64,000 nt of DNA from Myoxocephalus aenaeus (taxonomy: Eukaryota > Chordata > Actinopteri > Perciformes > Cottidae), in NCBI GenBank assembly GCA_038501785.1, contig JBAMJR010000047.1, positions 5,233,501 to 5,297,500 of the forward strand, written 5' to 3'. Position 1 is the first letter of the stretch; the number at the start of each line of letters is the position of its first letter. Below, piece after piece: positions 1-12,011 of this stretch. Made by a program: the position numbers and the translations under genes. The notes under the pieces were generated by a model, which was given only the letters and a program-made list of their open reading frames with translations, searched no databases and was not told the origin of the DNA.

Positions 1-949
1 GCTGGTACAAAACATTGCATCACCTTTCATAAGTAGTTTAAAATTCCAATTATATCTGACTGCCCATCCATTCCAATTAACAATGGATTGGCGTTCAAGG
101 CCACGGACTCCAATCCAGGAGATTTTCATGAAGACCTCAGTAGGGAATTAAATCACAGAGGCGTCCTTCTCACTTATGTACCACAGCCGAGGGGCCCTTC
201 AGCTCCACGTTTAACCCCCTGCTGCTTAACAAGAGCACTTCAGTAGCCGGATGCAAAGCGTGAGAACGCATGGAAATCAATATGAGGTATTGCTTTAAAT
301 GAATAATCAGCAGACACGGTGAAGAAATCCTGGCTTCAGAAGTGTCAGTGGAGATGAAGCAACGTGAAACGCAAAACAAACTGACAGCCTGCAATGTAAG
401 AAAAGAGTGACTTGCATAACTTTGCATTCTCTAATGTCAATTCAATCATTTCCCCGTCAGAGTTTCGCAACTGTCTAATTGCTCCATTCTCTCTAATGTG
501 TGAAAGATGAAGAACTACACGTCTAAGTTCCATTAATATGTTTTGAAAGATAAACGTCCGCGAAAATAAAACACATAATTTGAAGTGTTGCGCAATACTT
601 GAAGGCAGCTCATATACTGTATAACTTCATAGCACGGGGAGGCAGAAGCAGGCCAGAGAGAAACTCCATCTGTCCATCTGTGCTCTTGCAACTGATACTG
701 GGACATCTATTACTGACTTTAATACTTGCAATGTTGCGTAACGGCTAAAAAGAAGCACACGCCGTGCCGCATGTTCCGAGGCAAAGCAAAGAAAAAAATC
801 AGGGCACGGTTGAAAATGTACATCCATCCACTGGGGCTCTGGTGATATAAAACTGATTTGTATTGAGGAAGCTCGCCACTTGATCTCAGTTTGGGATCCC
901 CGTTTGCTCACGGGACCCGAGCGATGACACGATAGGTAGCAGGGCAGCT

Positions 950-1420
950 AATCTTCAGGATTCAGATCTCATCTGGGGGGCAGCCGATGCTGAAACTGTA
1001 CACACATCTGCATCACGCGGCTACTGTAAAGCCGCCGCCGGCCGGCTATGGATTAACTTCTAATGAAAATAAATTGCTCCACTTGGGAGCCAGAATCCGA
1101 CAGTGATTGCCATATTCAGGGCGGACTGACCACTCTTGACAGAATGTCAGTCACTTCCAGCCAATTAAACTGGGGTTTGGAGTGAGAAGCAGTGGGAGCC
1201 ACGCCAATTCATATGTTTGTTTATTGTCATGAGACTAGATTTAAAAATAGCTCCTCCACACAACCAGAAATATAATTGTCCATATTCGAGATGGGATGTA
1301 TCAAATGCTAATAAGTAATTATGCAAATATACTTATATACACATGTAAATACAACAGGCCCTCTTCATATTCCGAATGTATTCTTAATTTCTCAGCAGTA
1401 AACTGGATATAATAATAGCT
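950..1420. promoter_or_regulatory. Candidate conserved non-coding element
   Basis: This block lacks simple repeats and contains CCAATTAAA, several TAAT/ATTA cores and the POU octamer ATGCAAAT at 1321-1328, preceded by AGTAATTATGC. That density of homeodomain and POU half-sites is typical of developmental enhancers in fish gene deserts. No alignment was possible, so this is inference. Confidence 0.3.
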
Positions 1421-1444
1421 TTGGACTAGCTTGAATAAGCACTC

Positions 1445-1458
1445 TTTTTTTTTTTTTT
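1445..1458. repeat. Poly-T run, T14
   Basis: Uninterrupted T14 read directly. It is not attached to any recognisable retroelement. Confidence 0.95.
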
Positions 1459-2621
1459 ACTCGACGAAAAGATGATTGGATTTTAATATTAAACGAGAAA
1501 GAGATTGATTTTTTTTGGCATATATTGTTAAATTGGAGCATATTTTGTGACTCGCCACTGAAAAAAAAACACTTTAAAACACCTCCAAATAGCCATCTTA
1601 CATCCGTACAGAACTTAATCGTTTAATACATCACATTTTAAAGTACTTTTATATTTGTAAGTGTTATACTAGTACTTTAAGTAGAGGATCTGTACTTATT
1701 CCGCCATTGCTTCAGTAGGAGAGTGCCGCTTTCAATACTCTCCCGGCCACACCACATCCAATGTGTTATAGCAGCATCGCAACACATACAGACAAGTGTA
1801 GATGTGGAGTTCATTTAGAGAGCAGATGTGGTGGGACCTTTTTTTCTGTTTGATCACACGTTTCTTGTCAGAAAATACTGAACAAGACCTTCGCTATCGA
1901 AGCTTATTACTCATTGGATAGTGTACTCAAGATGGGGTCTTTAGTACGAGCTGCTGCTGCTGCTGCTTTAGCAGGCCGACAGCCAGAATGTAGAATTAAT
2001 TCCCCTCACCTAGACCTGCTTGTCCACACTGGCAGGGACTCTGGGAAACTGATAAAAAAAAATGCAGAGCCTGGCACCGAGTGCGTCTCCCCGGGAAGTT
2101 ACTATGTTTAGTGGATGCTATAGGCCAGAGCTTCCTCAGCCAAGTTACAGATATTACACTCATTTTCAGGGGCCGGGTTGCCATTTACAGTCTGCCCGCC
2201 AGCGGCGAATACAGCTAAGATAACGTTCGAGTGGCGCGTCGAGTGAAGGCAGGGCATCTCGGCTTTGATTTCAAATTCCGTCGCGTCCATGATCCCAATG
2301 AAATTCCCCCCACAGGCTCTTAATGCCAGCTGATCTCACCACTGACAGAGTTAGGGGGCCGGGCCGACTCCCTTTTCATGTCAAGTAATAAATGTGCATT
2401 TTTTGTGAGGAATAGCGCACTTCCATCTCACAACTTGACTTTGTCCAGCCCGTGACACTGTAACAGAGGTCAAGAAGACCTGTGCATTAATCAAAATGTT
2501 CATATGTTTTCCAAAATATTTCACAACTTACAGCGATATGATGCACAGTGACTGTGTTCCTTGTAACTTCTTTACTTCTTCCCCATTTCAGTCTTCCCGT
2601 TTTGTTTCCCCCAACATCATT

Positions 2622-2656
<35 letters not shown>
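2622..2656. repeat. (ATC)n microsatellite
   Basis: About 11.7 pure ATC copies, preceded by an interrupted CATCAT. It creates false poly-Ile and poly-Ser frames in overlapping short ORFs. Confidence 0.98.
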
Positions 2657-4586
2657 GCAATTACGGTCCATCTTCTCCCTCTTGGAGCACTTCCACGTAT
2701 GAATGGTCAATCTCTTTGATTGTGCCCCGCAGGAAATTTTACTAATCGCAATAAAGATGCTTTATGAGGCCGCATTCTATTGGAATAGCTTTTTCTGATC
2801 AGTGATTTTTATGTAGGCCTGGTTAGCAGAATTACCGGGGCAGCCCGGGTGTGCAAATGTGCCGGCTGCTGAGAAAAGATGGATGTTCATAGGAGCGAGT
2901 GAATGGCTGCTTTGTAACAACGCCCCATTATTTGGACTGCAGATCATCCACCTCAGACGCCGCTGATTGGAATGTGATGAAACTCCGAAATGATGCGGCT
3001 CACCTTTTGGATCTTGGGGAGTTCGCATCACGCTCATTGGGAGCGTTCCAGACAAGATGACATACGTGCAACAAATTAACTATTTATGGAAGAACCCACT
3101 TATAATATGTGTCGGGGAGATGAAACAACTAGCACTGCTGCAGGCAACATTCTATTCACGTTGCGAAGCGAGCCCGCAGGTTAAGTAAATATAGACTTTT
3201 CTATACTCATCCTCTATATTCACATTCTATCAACACCTTACTGATCACAATTTAAATACAATGTTAGATTAATGCTAACGTAATGGAGTAAAATGTATAA
3301 ACGCATATTTGAGTAAACTATGTTGACATTTTTACGAATTCATTATGTTAGTGGGAAGAGGGGTATTACTGTACATGATTTGCCAAGTTGTGGCTTATTT
3401 TCTACTCCCCTGCCATTTCTTAGTATTTGCTCGACCTTATAACTGCATAGGTTCCGTCAAAGCAAGCACATAACATGCCCATATGGAAACGTATACATCT
3501 TCAAATTGTATTTCAGGCATGTTTTGCACGGGCACTGCACTAGTAATGATAATTGTGATTTACAGAGCAAACACCTGCAAAAAATTGAAAAAAATGATTT
3601 ATGTAAGAGTTCCTTTGTGTCAACGAGCGAACCTCACGACAGTCGCATGCAATTGTCTGCTTCAGTTTGATGTGCTAAAAATACACAACACTGGATTTTA
3701 ATAAAGAGGACGTCTCGATGCACGCTGCACATATTGGGAAAAAATGAATATATGTATTATAGATCGACATTGACTTAGGAAAGATCACAGCCCTGATTTT
3801 ACTTTATTTGAACTGAGAACGTGTGGGCGACTTGTCAGAAGTCATTCGCATTAACGTGCTGTGTCTATGAGACACTGGCGAAGGACAGACTGTCAGTCTT
3901 GAGCCGGCTTTGTTCTGAGAGCGAACGCTGAAGAGATCATCGATGCGATGCCAGGACAACGTTTTGGACAAAGCTGAATTTAGGTAAGAAAGTCCTATAA
4001 CTAGAATACATAAAAAAAAACATCACAAGCCATTTCATCTGACAATATGAAAGGCGGGTATCATGTGGGTTTTGAAAAGGCACTCAATGTGTTTCTAGTT
4101 CTGTGGAGTCTAACACTGTGTTTGCATTTGGTTTGCATTCAAATCAGACCAGTTATTATGCTCAACTATGCAGAAAGATAAGGACATAAATCTTGCCTAC
4201 GGGAGCAAAAATGATGCATTACAACAGTTACTTCCAACGGTAGGCTACTCGAAACAGCACAGCGGTATGCCGTCTACTTCCTGTCAAACCAAGATACACG
4301 GTGTGAAAGCATTTGTTTTGATACGTGCACGTTTACCTCATGTATTTTGCACATTTGTTTGAGGCGCGTTAAGGGAACAGTGCATATCCAAATAGGTGTT
4401 ACTATCGGTTTCAGACGAGGGACACATATTAATGCCACGAAAGAGGGAAAACACGGGCGAATATCTCAAATATGCTGATCTCAAGTTCTAGGATTCAGCC
4501 GAGGGAAGGACTTCATGCATAATTCAAAGAGCCGTTGCCACACTGACAATGAACGTTTATGTAAACCCAAAGTGAGATAATATGGC
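2657..4586. other. Non-coding interval; CNE-like block near 2755-3060
   Basis: No gene is supported. The 2755-3060 stretch is balanced in composition, free of simple repeats and could be a conserved element. 3180-3720 is AT-rich and featureless to me. 3780-4500 is unique-looking sequence without coding signals. Confidence 0.4.
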
Positions 4587-4604
4587 AAAAAAAAAAAAAA
4601 AAAA
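4587..4604. repeat. Poly-A run, A18
   Basis: Uninterrupted A18. I see no SINE or LINE body immediately 5' of it, so it is recorded as a homopolymer rather than a retroposon tail. Confidence 0.95.
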
Positions 4605-6298
4605 GCAAATGCTAATTCACCTCACTAACAATTTGAAGATGATCATTTGCATACTGAACCACTGTATCAAAGGTTAGTGCGTGAAAGGAGTGGAATTAAA
4701 TGGAAAACGCTCTCTTGATGGGAAGATCAACTTTGTGGAGAGAGCAAAGCTGCATGTCATTCCCCTTGTGAGGAAAGGTCACCAAGAGAAAGAGTTTTGA
4801 ATTGACATAATTAACTCGGCAAAAGGTATTTCTTGAAAATTGCTCATTTGGGGCTTTATTTCTTTCGTGTAATTATTTCCAAACGCAAAGTGACTGACAC
4901 AAGCTTCCAGCTGCATGTTTGCCAGCATTTTCAGCTGAGACCTGATCCCAAAAAAAAACACACTCAAAGGTCAAAGGTCGTACCCGGCTGGTCACAGAGC
5001 CGTTTTACTTTGACACTGAAGTTTTCGATAAACAAAATAGTCGCAAGATTTGAATACCAATGAGTAGAAGAAAAAACAAACAAACAACAAAGAGAAACTG
5101 AGGTCTGCGTCTCTACAATTGTGTCCATGGGACAGAAAGGTTGTCTCTGTCATCATAACAAAGTGTTTAGTTGAGTCATTTACCTTTTTTTTTTCCTCTC
5201 AGAAACTAGTCAACAAACTTGCATGTCAAATGTCCTCTTATTTTATGTACTACTTGTCATAGAACTCTTGGTTCTTGGATTACGTAACTCCTTGAGGCCC
5301 CCCTGACTTGACGCTCCTCTCTTTTCCTCTCATTACTGCCGTGCTGCCAGGTTGTTCCGCGAGAGCCCCACACCTGTATCCGCGGGAGCGACTGTATGAC
5401 CCCATTAACCGAGTGTGTTCCAGTGCCTTGCGAAAGAATTCTCCATGCACTCGCGGGCCTGCGCCGCCAATTACCGGATCCGCGTCCCGTAAAAGGGCAC
5501 CTGACTAGCTGCGAACACACACGAGTGAGTTAATGGAAGGGAGTCGGCGGTGGAAGGGGAGGAAGACTGAGCAGATGTCACCTTGGCTGCACAAGCTTTG
5601 AATTACGGATGTGGGGGAGAGAAAAAACAAAAAACACATAAAGCGTGCAAGCGTTTATTTAACAACCCTCACTGATTTATGGGCCTAGAACCGTTAAGAT
5701 AAAAATAAAAAAAATCACATTGCTTAACATTTTCCTGATTTTCTTCCCAACACCTCATGTGTTTCAAGATGCTACCACTTCGCTCCACATGTTACATTAA
5801 CTGTCTTTACTAATACTTCTGGGTCAAATGAATATGCAAACGTCTCCCTCGGAGAGCTACTAAATCCCAAAGCACGCACACACTCACGCAGCATCACATG
5901 CACATCCATCAAACGGGCCTCATTTACTTCTCTTAACTTACACAGCCACTCAACCAGTGCGCCACCACTCCACTTCCCAACTGCGTGCAAGCGCGCTTGG
6001 GTAATCCAATCCTTCTCTGAGGTTTAGGAAGCGTAAGAACGCTGCTTCTTCTACAACGTGTCTTCTTAATAAATCATCTCGGCCCCTCTCATCTCTCCTG
6101 CGGATTCAAAGACCCCCCCCCCGATCAATCTGGCAGCCCCCTCTGTAGGCGCCTTCGGATAGCGCTTGGCATAAAAAAAAAAGAGAAGAAAAAAGCCTTG
6201 AGGGTGAAAGTGTGCAGACTCGGTGAGGCACTGTGAGCTCGACGGTGGAGAGACCTAAGGCGAGGCGGACATGTGTTTGATATCCAAGGAGCGCTGAT

Positions 6299-6303
<5 letters not shown>
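4605..6303. other. Non-coding interval with octamer and GC-rich block
   Basis: No gene is supported. A perfect octamer ATTTGCAT lies at 4645-4652. 5280-5530 is GC- and CpG-richer than its surroundings and could be a regulatory element. A C9 run lies near 6113-6122. Confidence 0.4.

Positions 6304-6331
<28 letters not shown>
6304..6331. repeat. (TG)14 microsatellite
   Basis: Pure dinucleotide array read directly. Confidence 0.98.
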
Positions 6332-7069
6332 AGCGCATTGGGGCACACAACTCTCAATGAAATACGTTCACCACGGGCGCCTACGTGCACACACTGTGCC
6401 GAGAACAGTCGCTCCCATATTGTAAAGGCCTAAGCCGCACAATGCTCGTGTGAAGGGAACAGTGCGCAAGGTCGGGCTTTGAGCCGCTTTGAGAAGGACC
6501 GGAACACAATGGGGCCTTCTTGAGCTCATCAACGCCACATTTCATCAATACTTTACTATAGTCATTTTTGTCCCTGAGAGATAGCAACAAGTGCAAACTA
6601 TTGTCATTGTGCAGTTGCTTTACTATAAGCAAGGTCAAGCTCGTAGGAGGAAAAGAGTTGGGTACACTTGTCTTTCATCATCACGCAACATCCTCCTTGG
6701 ACGCACAAACAAACGTGTGGAAAAAGAAGACACTTCAAAGTGCCTCCACACAAACACGTAGCCACACACACATATGTAGTCAACCCCTCGCCGCATAGCC
6801 AACGGGAGGTAATCAAGGCCCTGATATGCTCTAACCAGATCCATTAAGGAGCTAATAACAGCTCTGGATGAGTTAATTAATGACCCCCAAGAACATCATC
6901 TGCCTCCAGTGCTACTACTCAGACTGCAGTCTCCGGCTCTCGCTGAGCCAATCCCAGTTCAAAACAAAGATAGCCACAGTTGGGTGCAATTTAGGTAAAA
7001 CATTCTCTCGTTTTGGCGACCCGGTGACCAAAGAACCGGACAAACCTGTTGATTGGATGATGAGGTCAC

Positions 7070-7070
<1 letters not shown>
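6332..7070. other. Non-coding interval, nothing specific recognised
   Basis: Unique-looking sequence. The ORFs are short and without recognisable domains. 6410-6560 is moderately GC-rich; I see no repeat element. Confidence 0.4.

Positions 7071-7139
<69 letters not shown>
7071..7139. repeat. (TG)n microsatellite, about 34 copies
   Basis: A 69-bp TG array. It is followed 91 bp later by an (AC)n array on the same strand, so the two arrays are complementary to each other. Confidence 0.99.
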
Positions 7140-7142
<3 letters not shown>

Positions 7143-7224
7143 TAGCCATGTCTGTGAATGCGTCATGTTGATTGATATGCAGCACAGCTAGAAAAGACAA
7201 TAAATCCAACAAAATGCCTCACAG

Positions 7225-7230
<6 letters not shown>

Positions 7231-7263
<33 letters not shown>
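7231..7263. repeat. (AC)16 microsatellite
   Basis: A pure AC array of 33 bp, in opposite sense to the TG array just upstream. Confidence 0.99.
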
Positions 7264-7264
<1 letters not shown>

Positions 7265-8749
7265 GTAATTGATGCTAATGTGGAAAGAGGACGAGAGGGA
7301 AATCGAGCAAATCAATTAATAAAACATTTCATTCGTTTGGTGAAGCCTTGTGGAAACTTCAGAGCTTCTTCAGAAGGCAACCAATCACCATTCTCTGCCT
7401 CAGCAGATAATACTGTCAGTTCATTCTGATAGAAACATTTTAAATGCTGTTTCACACATGGCTAATTGTGTTTTTGTGTGTGTTTTTTTAACTCATTGAT
7501 GATTCTGCACGACTCCCCCGACTCCCATAATTAAATTGAAGGAGAAAATAAAAAGGATGAAGAATGTTTAATAATGATTTTGGAGGGTAGGAGTCTAATT
7601 ACATTGAATTCTTAGCAGTCATTATTGCGGTCCATGTTTGACTGCAACTACTTTTCCATCCATCGATGATTGAGTGTATATGCTTCCCATTCACAGCAAA
7701 GTGACAATTTGACAGTTACAAAATCGCGAAATAAGTGGGACAAATATATTTGCGCTCCTTTTACCTTCTGAATGCGATGTTCTTATCAATCATAAACACA
7801 AAGAGCTCACACATCTTTTAATTAGTCACGTTTTTTTTTTTTTACCTTAACGGCATATTAGTTTACAGCACTGCATGATTTATTTTGGGGTTCGTTTTTT
7901 TTTTTTTTCCTACTCTGTGCTAGTCGGTGATCTGCTGACTGAATGTTGGTCAATAAAAAAAAAGACAAAATTGCAAATAACAGAAGAATAAACGAGGGCC
8001 TAGTTTGGAGCCTTGTGGTGCTCCTCAGCTGAGGTCACTGGGGAAGATCAAGCACATAAAAACTATTTTCTTTTGCCCTGTCTTTGCACTTCATCCTCAA
8101 CGAGCTACATCCATTCCACATATTTGTTGAAAAAGGATTGTTTTACAGTCACGTTGAGAATACTCAATCCTAATCGATCTAATCCAATGCAAATAAAACG
8201 CGGAGTGCCCCTCTGACCCCCGTTAAACGTGCGGCTGCTGATTGAATCCTTTTTTATTGCTTTTCTTTCATTGGGAGGCTCCAAGTAAATTGATTCACTT
8301 ACCGATACATATCTTTGTGTGTGCTCACGTAAATGACCGTAAATTTATGGATTTGACTTGATTGACCTCATCTCCCCCGCTCTTGCCTGTCGTCTGTCAC
8401 GTCGGAATGAGCAGACCGATACCATCTTGCCCCAAGCGCGACAACTCTTTGGCGCTCTTACTCCCCCCTCTCGCTTGACATTATAGCAATGTGCTAGCTC
8501 GGGCAGCTTGTTTACAGGGCCATTAATGGTTTTCTCAGAGACCCCCTGCACCCTCATCAACAAATGCGGTGATTACGGTCCGCGGAGAGAGGCTCCGGCA
8601 CGGGGAGGCCATGAGGAAGTCTCGCTATCATCACAAAGCACAGGCTGCGTTATAAACATAACTGCCCCTCTATCTTCTTCTTCGTCGGCCTTTTTGTGTG
8701 CAGACTCAGCCCTTACTTAAGGCTTCTGCCACACCGTAAAAAGATAATG
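7264..8749. other. Non-coding interval with two poly-T runs
   Basis: No gene is supported. T13 lies at 7831-7843 and T14 at 7895-7908. A perfect octamer ATGCAAAT lies at 8187-8194. 8210-8650 is less AT-rich, lacks simple repeats and may be a conserved element. Confidence 0.4.
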
Positions 8750-8772
8750 ACGCCAATTATTTAAATTGGCGT
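8750..8772. repeat. Inverted repeat, 9-bp arms, 5-nt loop
   Basis: The arms ACGCCAATT (8750-8758) and AATTGGCGT (8764-8772) are perfect reverse complements around ATTTA. The structure ends 20 bp before a longer hairpin. Confidence 0.9.
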
Positions 8773-8792
8773 TTATTTGACATGGCTGGGGA

Positions 8793-8833
8793 AACACTCA
8801 GCGCATTCACACACAGTGAATGCGCTGAGTGTT
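8793..8833. repeat. Perfect inverted repeat, 18-bp arms, 5-nt loop
   Basis: Left arm 8793-8810 (AACACTCAGCGCATTCAC) and right arm 8816-8833 are exact reverse complements separated by ACACA. The next outward base pair (8792/8834, A/A) does not match, so the palindrome ends sharply. Possible natures are a cruciform-prone palindrome, a small non-coding RNA hairpin, or an inverted duplication formed during break repair. An 18-bp stem is shorter than a typical metazoan pre-miRNA. Confidence 0.95.
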
Positions 8834-9794
8834 ATCTGCTGGGTGGGTCTTGATTCATCCTTCTCTGTTTGTTAGTGGTCACCAGGATTGCTGAGGTGTT
8901 CAAAATGCTTTTCACACATGTGAATGCGCACACAAACAGCTATGGCTTGGGGGGGATTTTGAAGGGATGTGGAGGAATACCCTGTTAGATATGTAGTCCC
9001 AGTCTTGCTGTGATATTTCAACATTGCTTGAGGACAAAAAGGGGTGGACGGTTTGCGTAAAACAAGGAAGCTAAGAGCTGCCCGTCTCGGCTGCTAAATC
9101 AGGATGTTTTTTAAAAACGAACAGGCCGAGTCCACCCTGGACGTGTCGCCACATCCCAAAGTGCAGACACACAAAGCACGCCACCCACAGAGCTCACACG
9201 AGATTACAAACCGCAAAGCTCCGGACTGTATAACCGGGGCGGCTACAAAACAGTATCTTGAATAAAGATTAGAATTAGCTTAAACCCTCTGGCAGTGGGT
9301 TGGAAACAGTATTTTTTTTATGATACAGTTTTCTAGAAGCCTTATGGTTTCATCAATACTCCACAGACCGGTAAATGTGAAGGTCACTCTGGCAAATTAA
9401 AATCCTCATCACTATAGATTCTGCAGCTACTGCGGTGGAATTTAAAAAGAAGAAAAAAAAGCTCAGTTTTGCAAGTTACAGGAGTAAAATGAAAAAGCTT
9501 GTCTACGACGGTTAAAGTCTTTGGCAACGATCCGAGCTTATAGAGTTGTGTAATGCTGCTGCAAATATTCCAATGTGGCTGATTGAAGCGTCTGTTGCCA
9601 AGCCCCTTTTATCATTACCTCCACGTTGAAGCGGACAGCTGGTATTTATTTTTCTATCTACTTTGCCATCGCGTTCTCCTCGCCCGTCTTTGTTCCTTCA
9701 TTACGTCTGCGCGCAAACACACCTCGAGCCTCGCGAGCTCTCGAGGTGCGGAACCCCGCCGCACGCTCGCTGGTGGTGGGAGGCAAACACGAGA
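8834..9794. other. Non-coding interval, small palindrome near 9721-9747
   Basis: No gene is supported. ACCTCGAG (9721-9728) and CTCGAGGT (9740-9747) form 8-bp perfect arms around a CG-rich core that is itself palindromic (CTCGCGAG at 9730-9737). The rest is unique-looking. Confidence 0.4.
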
Positions 9795-10080
9795 AATGGT
9801 AAATGGACCCCTACAGCGCTTTTCTAGTCTTCCGACCACTCAAAGCGCTTTAACACGACACGACATCATTCACCCATTCACACACTGATGAGGAGCTACC
9901 ATACAAGGTGCCACGTCAGATTATCAACCATTCATACACCGTAGGCGCAGCTGCGGGAGCAATTTAGGGTTTAGTGTCCTGCTCAAGGACACATCGACAT
10001 GGGCTAGCGGAGCCGGGGATCGAACCACCGATCCTATGATTGAAGGACGACCCTGCTCACCACTGAGCCACAGTCGCTGT
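9795..10080 (-). mobile_element. tRNA-derived SINE, teleost type
   Basis: Read on the minus strand, the head has an A-box-like GTGGCTCAGTGG (complement of 10060-10071) and a B-box-like GGTTCGATCCCC (complement of 10015-10026), as in a tRNA-derived pol III promoter. A body follows with the CTTGAGCA segment and the AAAGCGCT/TTGAGTGG tail that I know from a very common teleost SINE. The tail ends in a TTTACCATTT-like sequence at the left edge. It is about 285 bp and near full length. The tRNA-like head does not fold as an intact tRNA and is not a functional tRNA gene. Confidence 0.85.
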
Positions 10081-10889
10081 TCCCAATCCAAACAGAATAT
10101 TTTTTTAACCTCCATCCAAACTTTTTAAATTCACGAAACTCTCCTTATTTTTTTACGCTTGGCCTACTTGGAGGGACAAAGTTTATGTCCTGGTGTTTTT
10201 TCTCTCTTTTTTTTTGCTGTTGTTGTTCAGGGCCACTGCATTTTACCGTTTCATTAACATTCAGGGGCCTGTCTAGGAAAAGCATCAGCGCTGGGGCCAT
10301 CGGGATCGTTGGAACTGAGGACACGGTGCATAAACATAAATACAACCCGATGCCTGGGCATGCAGGAACAACTTTCAGTCTGACTCCCAGTCAGTGAGTT
10401 TGGCCGGTCATGAGGTCGATATATTGCATCATGCCATACATTGCAATATTAAATATGACAACGCTACATTTGATTCAATCAGGATTAAATCAGGTAAATC
10501 CCTCTGAGATTACAATCTAATTTTCAAGTAAGTGTCTTAAATCTCATGGGGATTTATGTGTTGGAACACCATGTAATGTAATGTAATCTAAAGCATGTTT
10601 GGTCCCTAGAGATTTCATTTTTTACTATAAAACCATCATTAGGAGCAGGTGGAGTTGCTGAAGAGCAACAACGTCAACACTACGTGTGGAAGTATATCTA
10701 ATTAGACAGAACAGAGATGCTTCTTAAGAGGGACTGTAAGACACCACACAAAACCAGCGCATTTTAAATGATTGCTTTCGTCAAAATTATGAAGATATTT
10801 AACCAAAAGATGTTGACAAGTTTCATTAACCTTAACGACTTGGTTAAGGTGAGAAAAAAAAGAGTCAAGTAAGTGACGAGTGTAAAGTG
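10081..10889. other. Non-coding interval, nothing specific recognised
   Basis: AT-rich unique-looking sequence. A short direct repeat (ATGTAATGTAATGTAAT) lies near 10573-10587. No coding or RNA signal is recognised. Confidence 0.4.
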
Positions 10890-10953
10890 GTTTCACACGG
10901 GACAGGAACAACAATCTCATGGGTGAAAGTCCTGTGTTTGTCTGACCCGTCCA
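10890..10953 (-). repeat. tRNA-like repeat scrap (copy 1)
   Basis: On the minus strand it reads ACAGGACTTTCACCCATGAG, then a B-box-like stretch ending in GTCCCGTGTGAAAC. ACTTTCACC matches the anticodon-loop context of tRNA-Glu. A second copy lies at 38731-38795 with the same landmarks. Two dispersed diverged copies suggest a tRNA-derived interspersed repeat, not a tRNA gene; the acceptor and D-arm halves are missing or unrecognisable. Confidence 0.45.
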
Positions 10954-11675
10954 CCATTAATCTCACCCTTGTTATACTCTTAGTAACTCCAAATAGCGGT
11001 CGCTCTATAGACCAGGTCAATTATCATCGAGTAGGATATAGTCCTCATTAACACTCATAAGAGCAGGTTTATGTATGACATCACATTGGGAACATCAGGT
11101 CGTCACTTTATTTTCTCAGTCTTGAATATTTAAGAACTATTTGATAATATTTCACATCATGTGGTTCCGCTATTGCCTATACACCACCCACCGTCACCAT
11201 TTTCTCCCTCATACATATTCAGCTCATATTCAGCAACTACTGCATCCTGCTTAATATCATTATTATCTTTGAATACAAGACTATAATTTCAAAACAGGAA
11301 ATTGAGAAAAAAAAAGAAGAAAAGAAACTCTAAACTACTGCCAGAATTCTTGGTACCCAATTATGCCGATAAGCTCTGTTTTTTCCATTCGACTGCTCAT
11401 GAGGAGAACTGAGCATGTGTAGATACAAAGGCTCTTGTAGCAGCCTCTCCTCCACTTTGTGAAGCATCTGCCTGGCATAAATAAGTAAGACACTAACACG
11501 TACTGTACGCACAGAATACACACACAGAACTCACCAGTCACTACAAAACCCGTGTTTCATTGCACACAGCTAATATATCTCACATCATCGTCAAAATGCT
11601 ATCGGGACTTTAACTCCCCGAACTGTGACGTGACTAAAAGTCTAAAATGTCCTGTGTATTTGTTCCAGTCCTGGA
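10954..11675. other. Non-coding interval, nothing recognised
   Basis: Unique-looking AT-rich DNA without a plausible ORF or recognised repeat. Confidence 0.4.
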
Positions 11676-11740
11676 AAGAAGAAGAAGAAGAAGAAGAAGA
11701 AGAAGAAGAAGAAGAAGAAGAAGAAGAAGAAGAAGAAGAG
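11676..11740. repeat. (GAA)n microsatellite, about 21 copies
   Basis: A 65-bp purine trinucleotide array, with all purines on the plus strand. It creates false poly-Glu, poly-Arg and poly-Phe ORFs. GAA arrays of this kind are able to form triplex DNA. Confidence 0.99.
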
Positions 11741-11971
11741 AAAAAGCTTACAAAATGAGAGAAAATTGGTATGTCTTTCTGAAAAAAAAAAAGTATTTAT
11801 CATGTTTTGGGTGCAAAGTGTTTGATGTCCGCTCAATGGCTGGCAGCTGAAATGAAGGCTCTGCCCGGGGGGATGGGGAAAGTTCAAAAGCAAAAGGGGG
11901 ACTGCTCTCGGTTGTGGAGCTTTTTTTAATGTAGCCAGGGTCATATACTGACAAGTTCGGAAAGAGTTTTC
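11741..11971. other. Short non-coding interval
   Basis: Contains an A-rich run near 11782-11792; nothing else is recognised. Confidence 0.4.
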
Positions 11972-12011
11972 CTGTGCTGCTTGTACGACTGACCGTCGAC
12001 AAGCAGCACGG
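11972..12011. repeat. Stem-loop: 15 Watson-Crick pairs, one bulge, 5-nt loop
   Basis: GTGCTGCTTGT (11974-11984) pairs with ACAAGCAGCAC (11999-12009). After a single bulged A at 11985, CGAC (11986-11989) pairs with GTCG (11995-11998) around the loop TGACC. The base of the stem adds a T/G wobble and a C-G pair. No TE ends are recognised around it. It may be a structured RNA segment or a small palindrome. Confidence 0.85.

Larger units (their letters stand above)
1..2621. other. Non-coding interval with two CNE-like blocks
   Basis: No gene is supported; the short ORFs here show no recognisable protein. Two blocks look like conserved non-coding elements, judged only from balanced composition, homeodomain cores and lack of simple repeats: about 950-1420 and about 2100-2420. 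The first has TAATTA-type sites next to a perfect octamer at 1321-1328. A T14 run lies at 1445-1458, and 1460-1700 is AT-rich with nothing recognisable. Conservation is inferred, not seen. Confidence 0.4.

Noticed and set aside
6880..7191. ORFs with long Val-Cys or His-Thr runs
   Set aside because: These are translations of TG/CA microsatellites, seen at every such array in the window.
11552..11944. Poly-Glu, poly-Arg and poly-Phe ORFs
   Set aside because: They are the frames of the (GAA)n array, not proteins.
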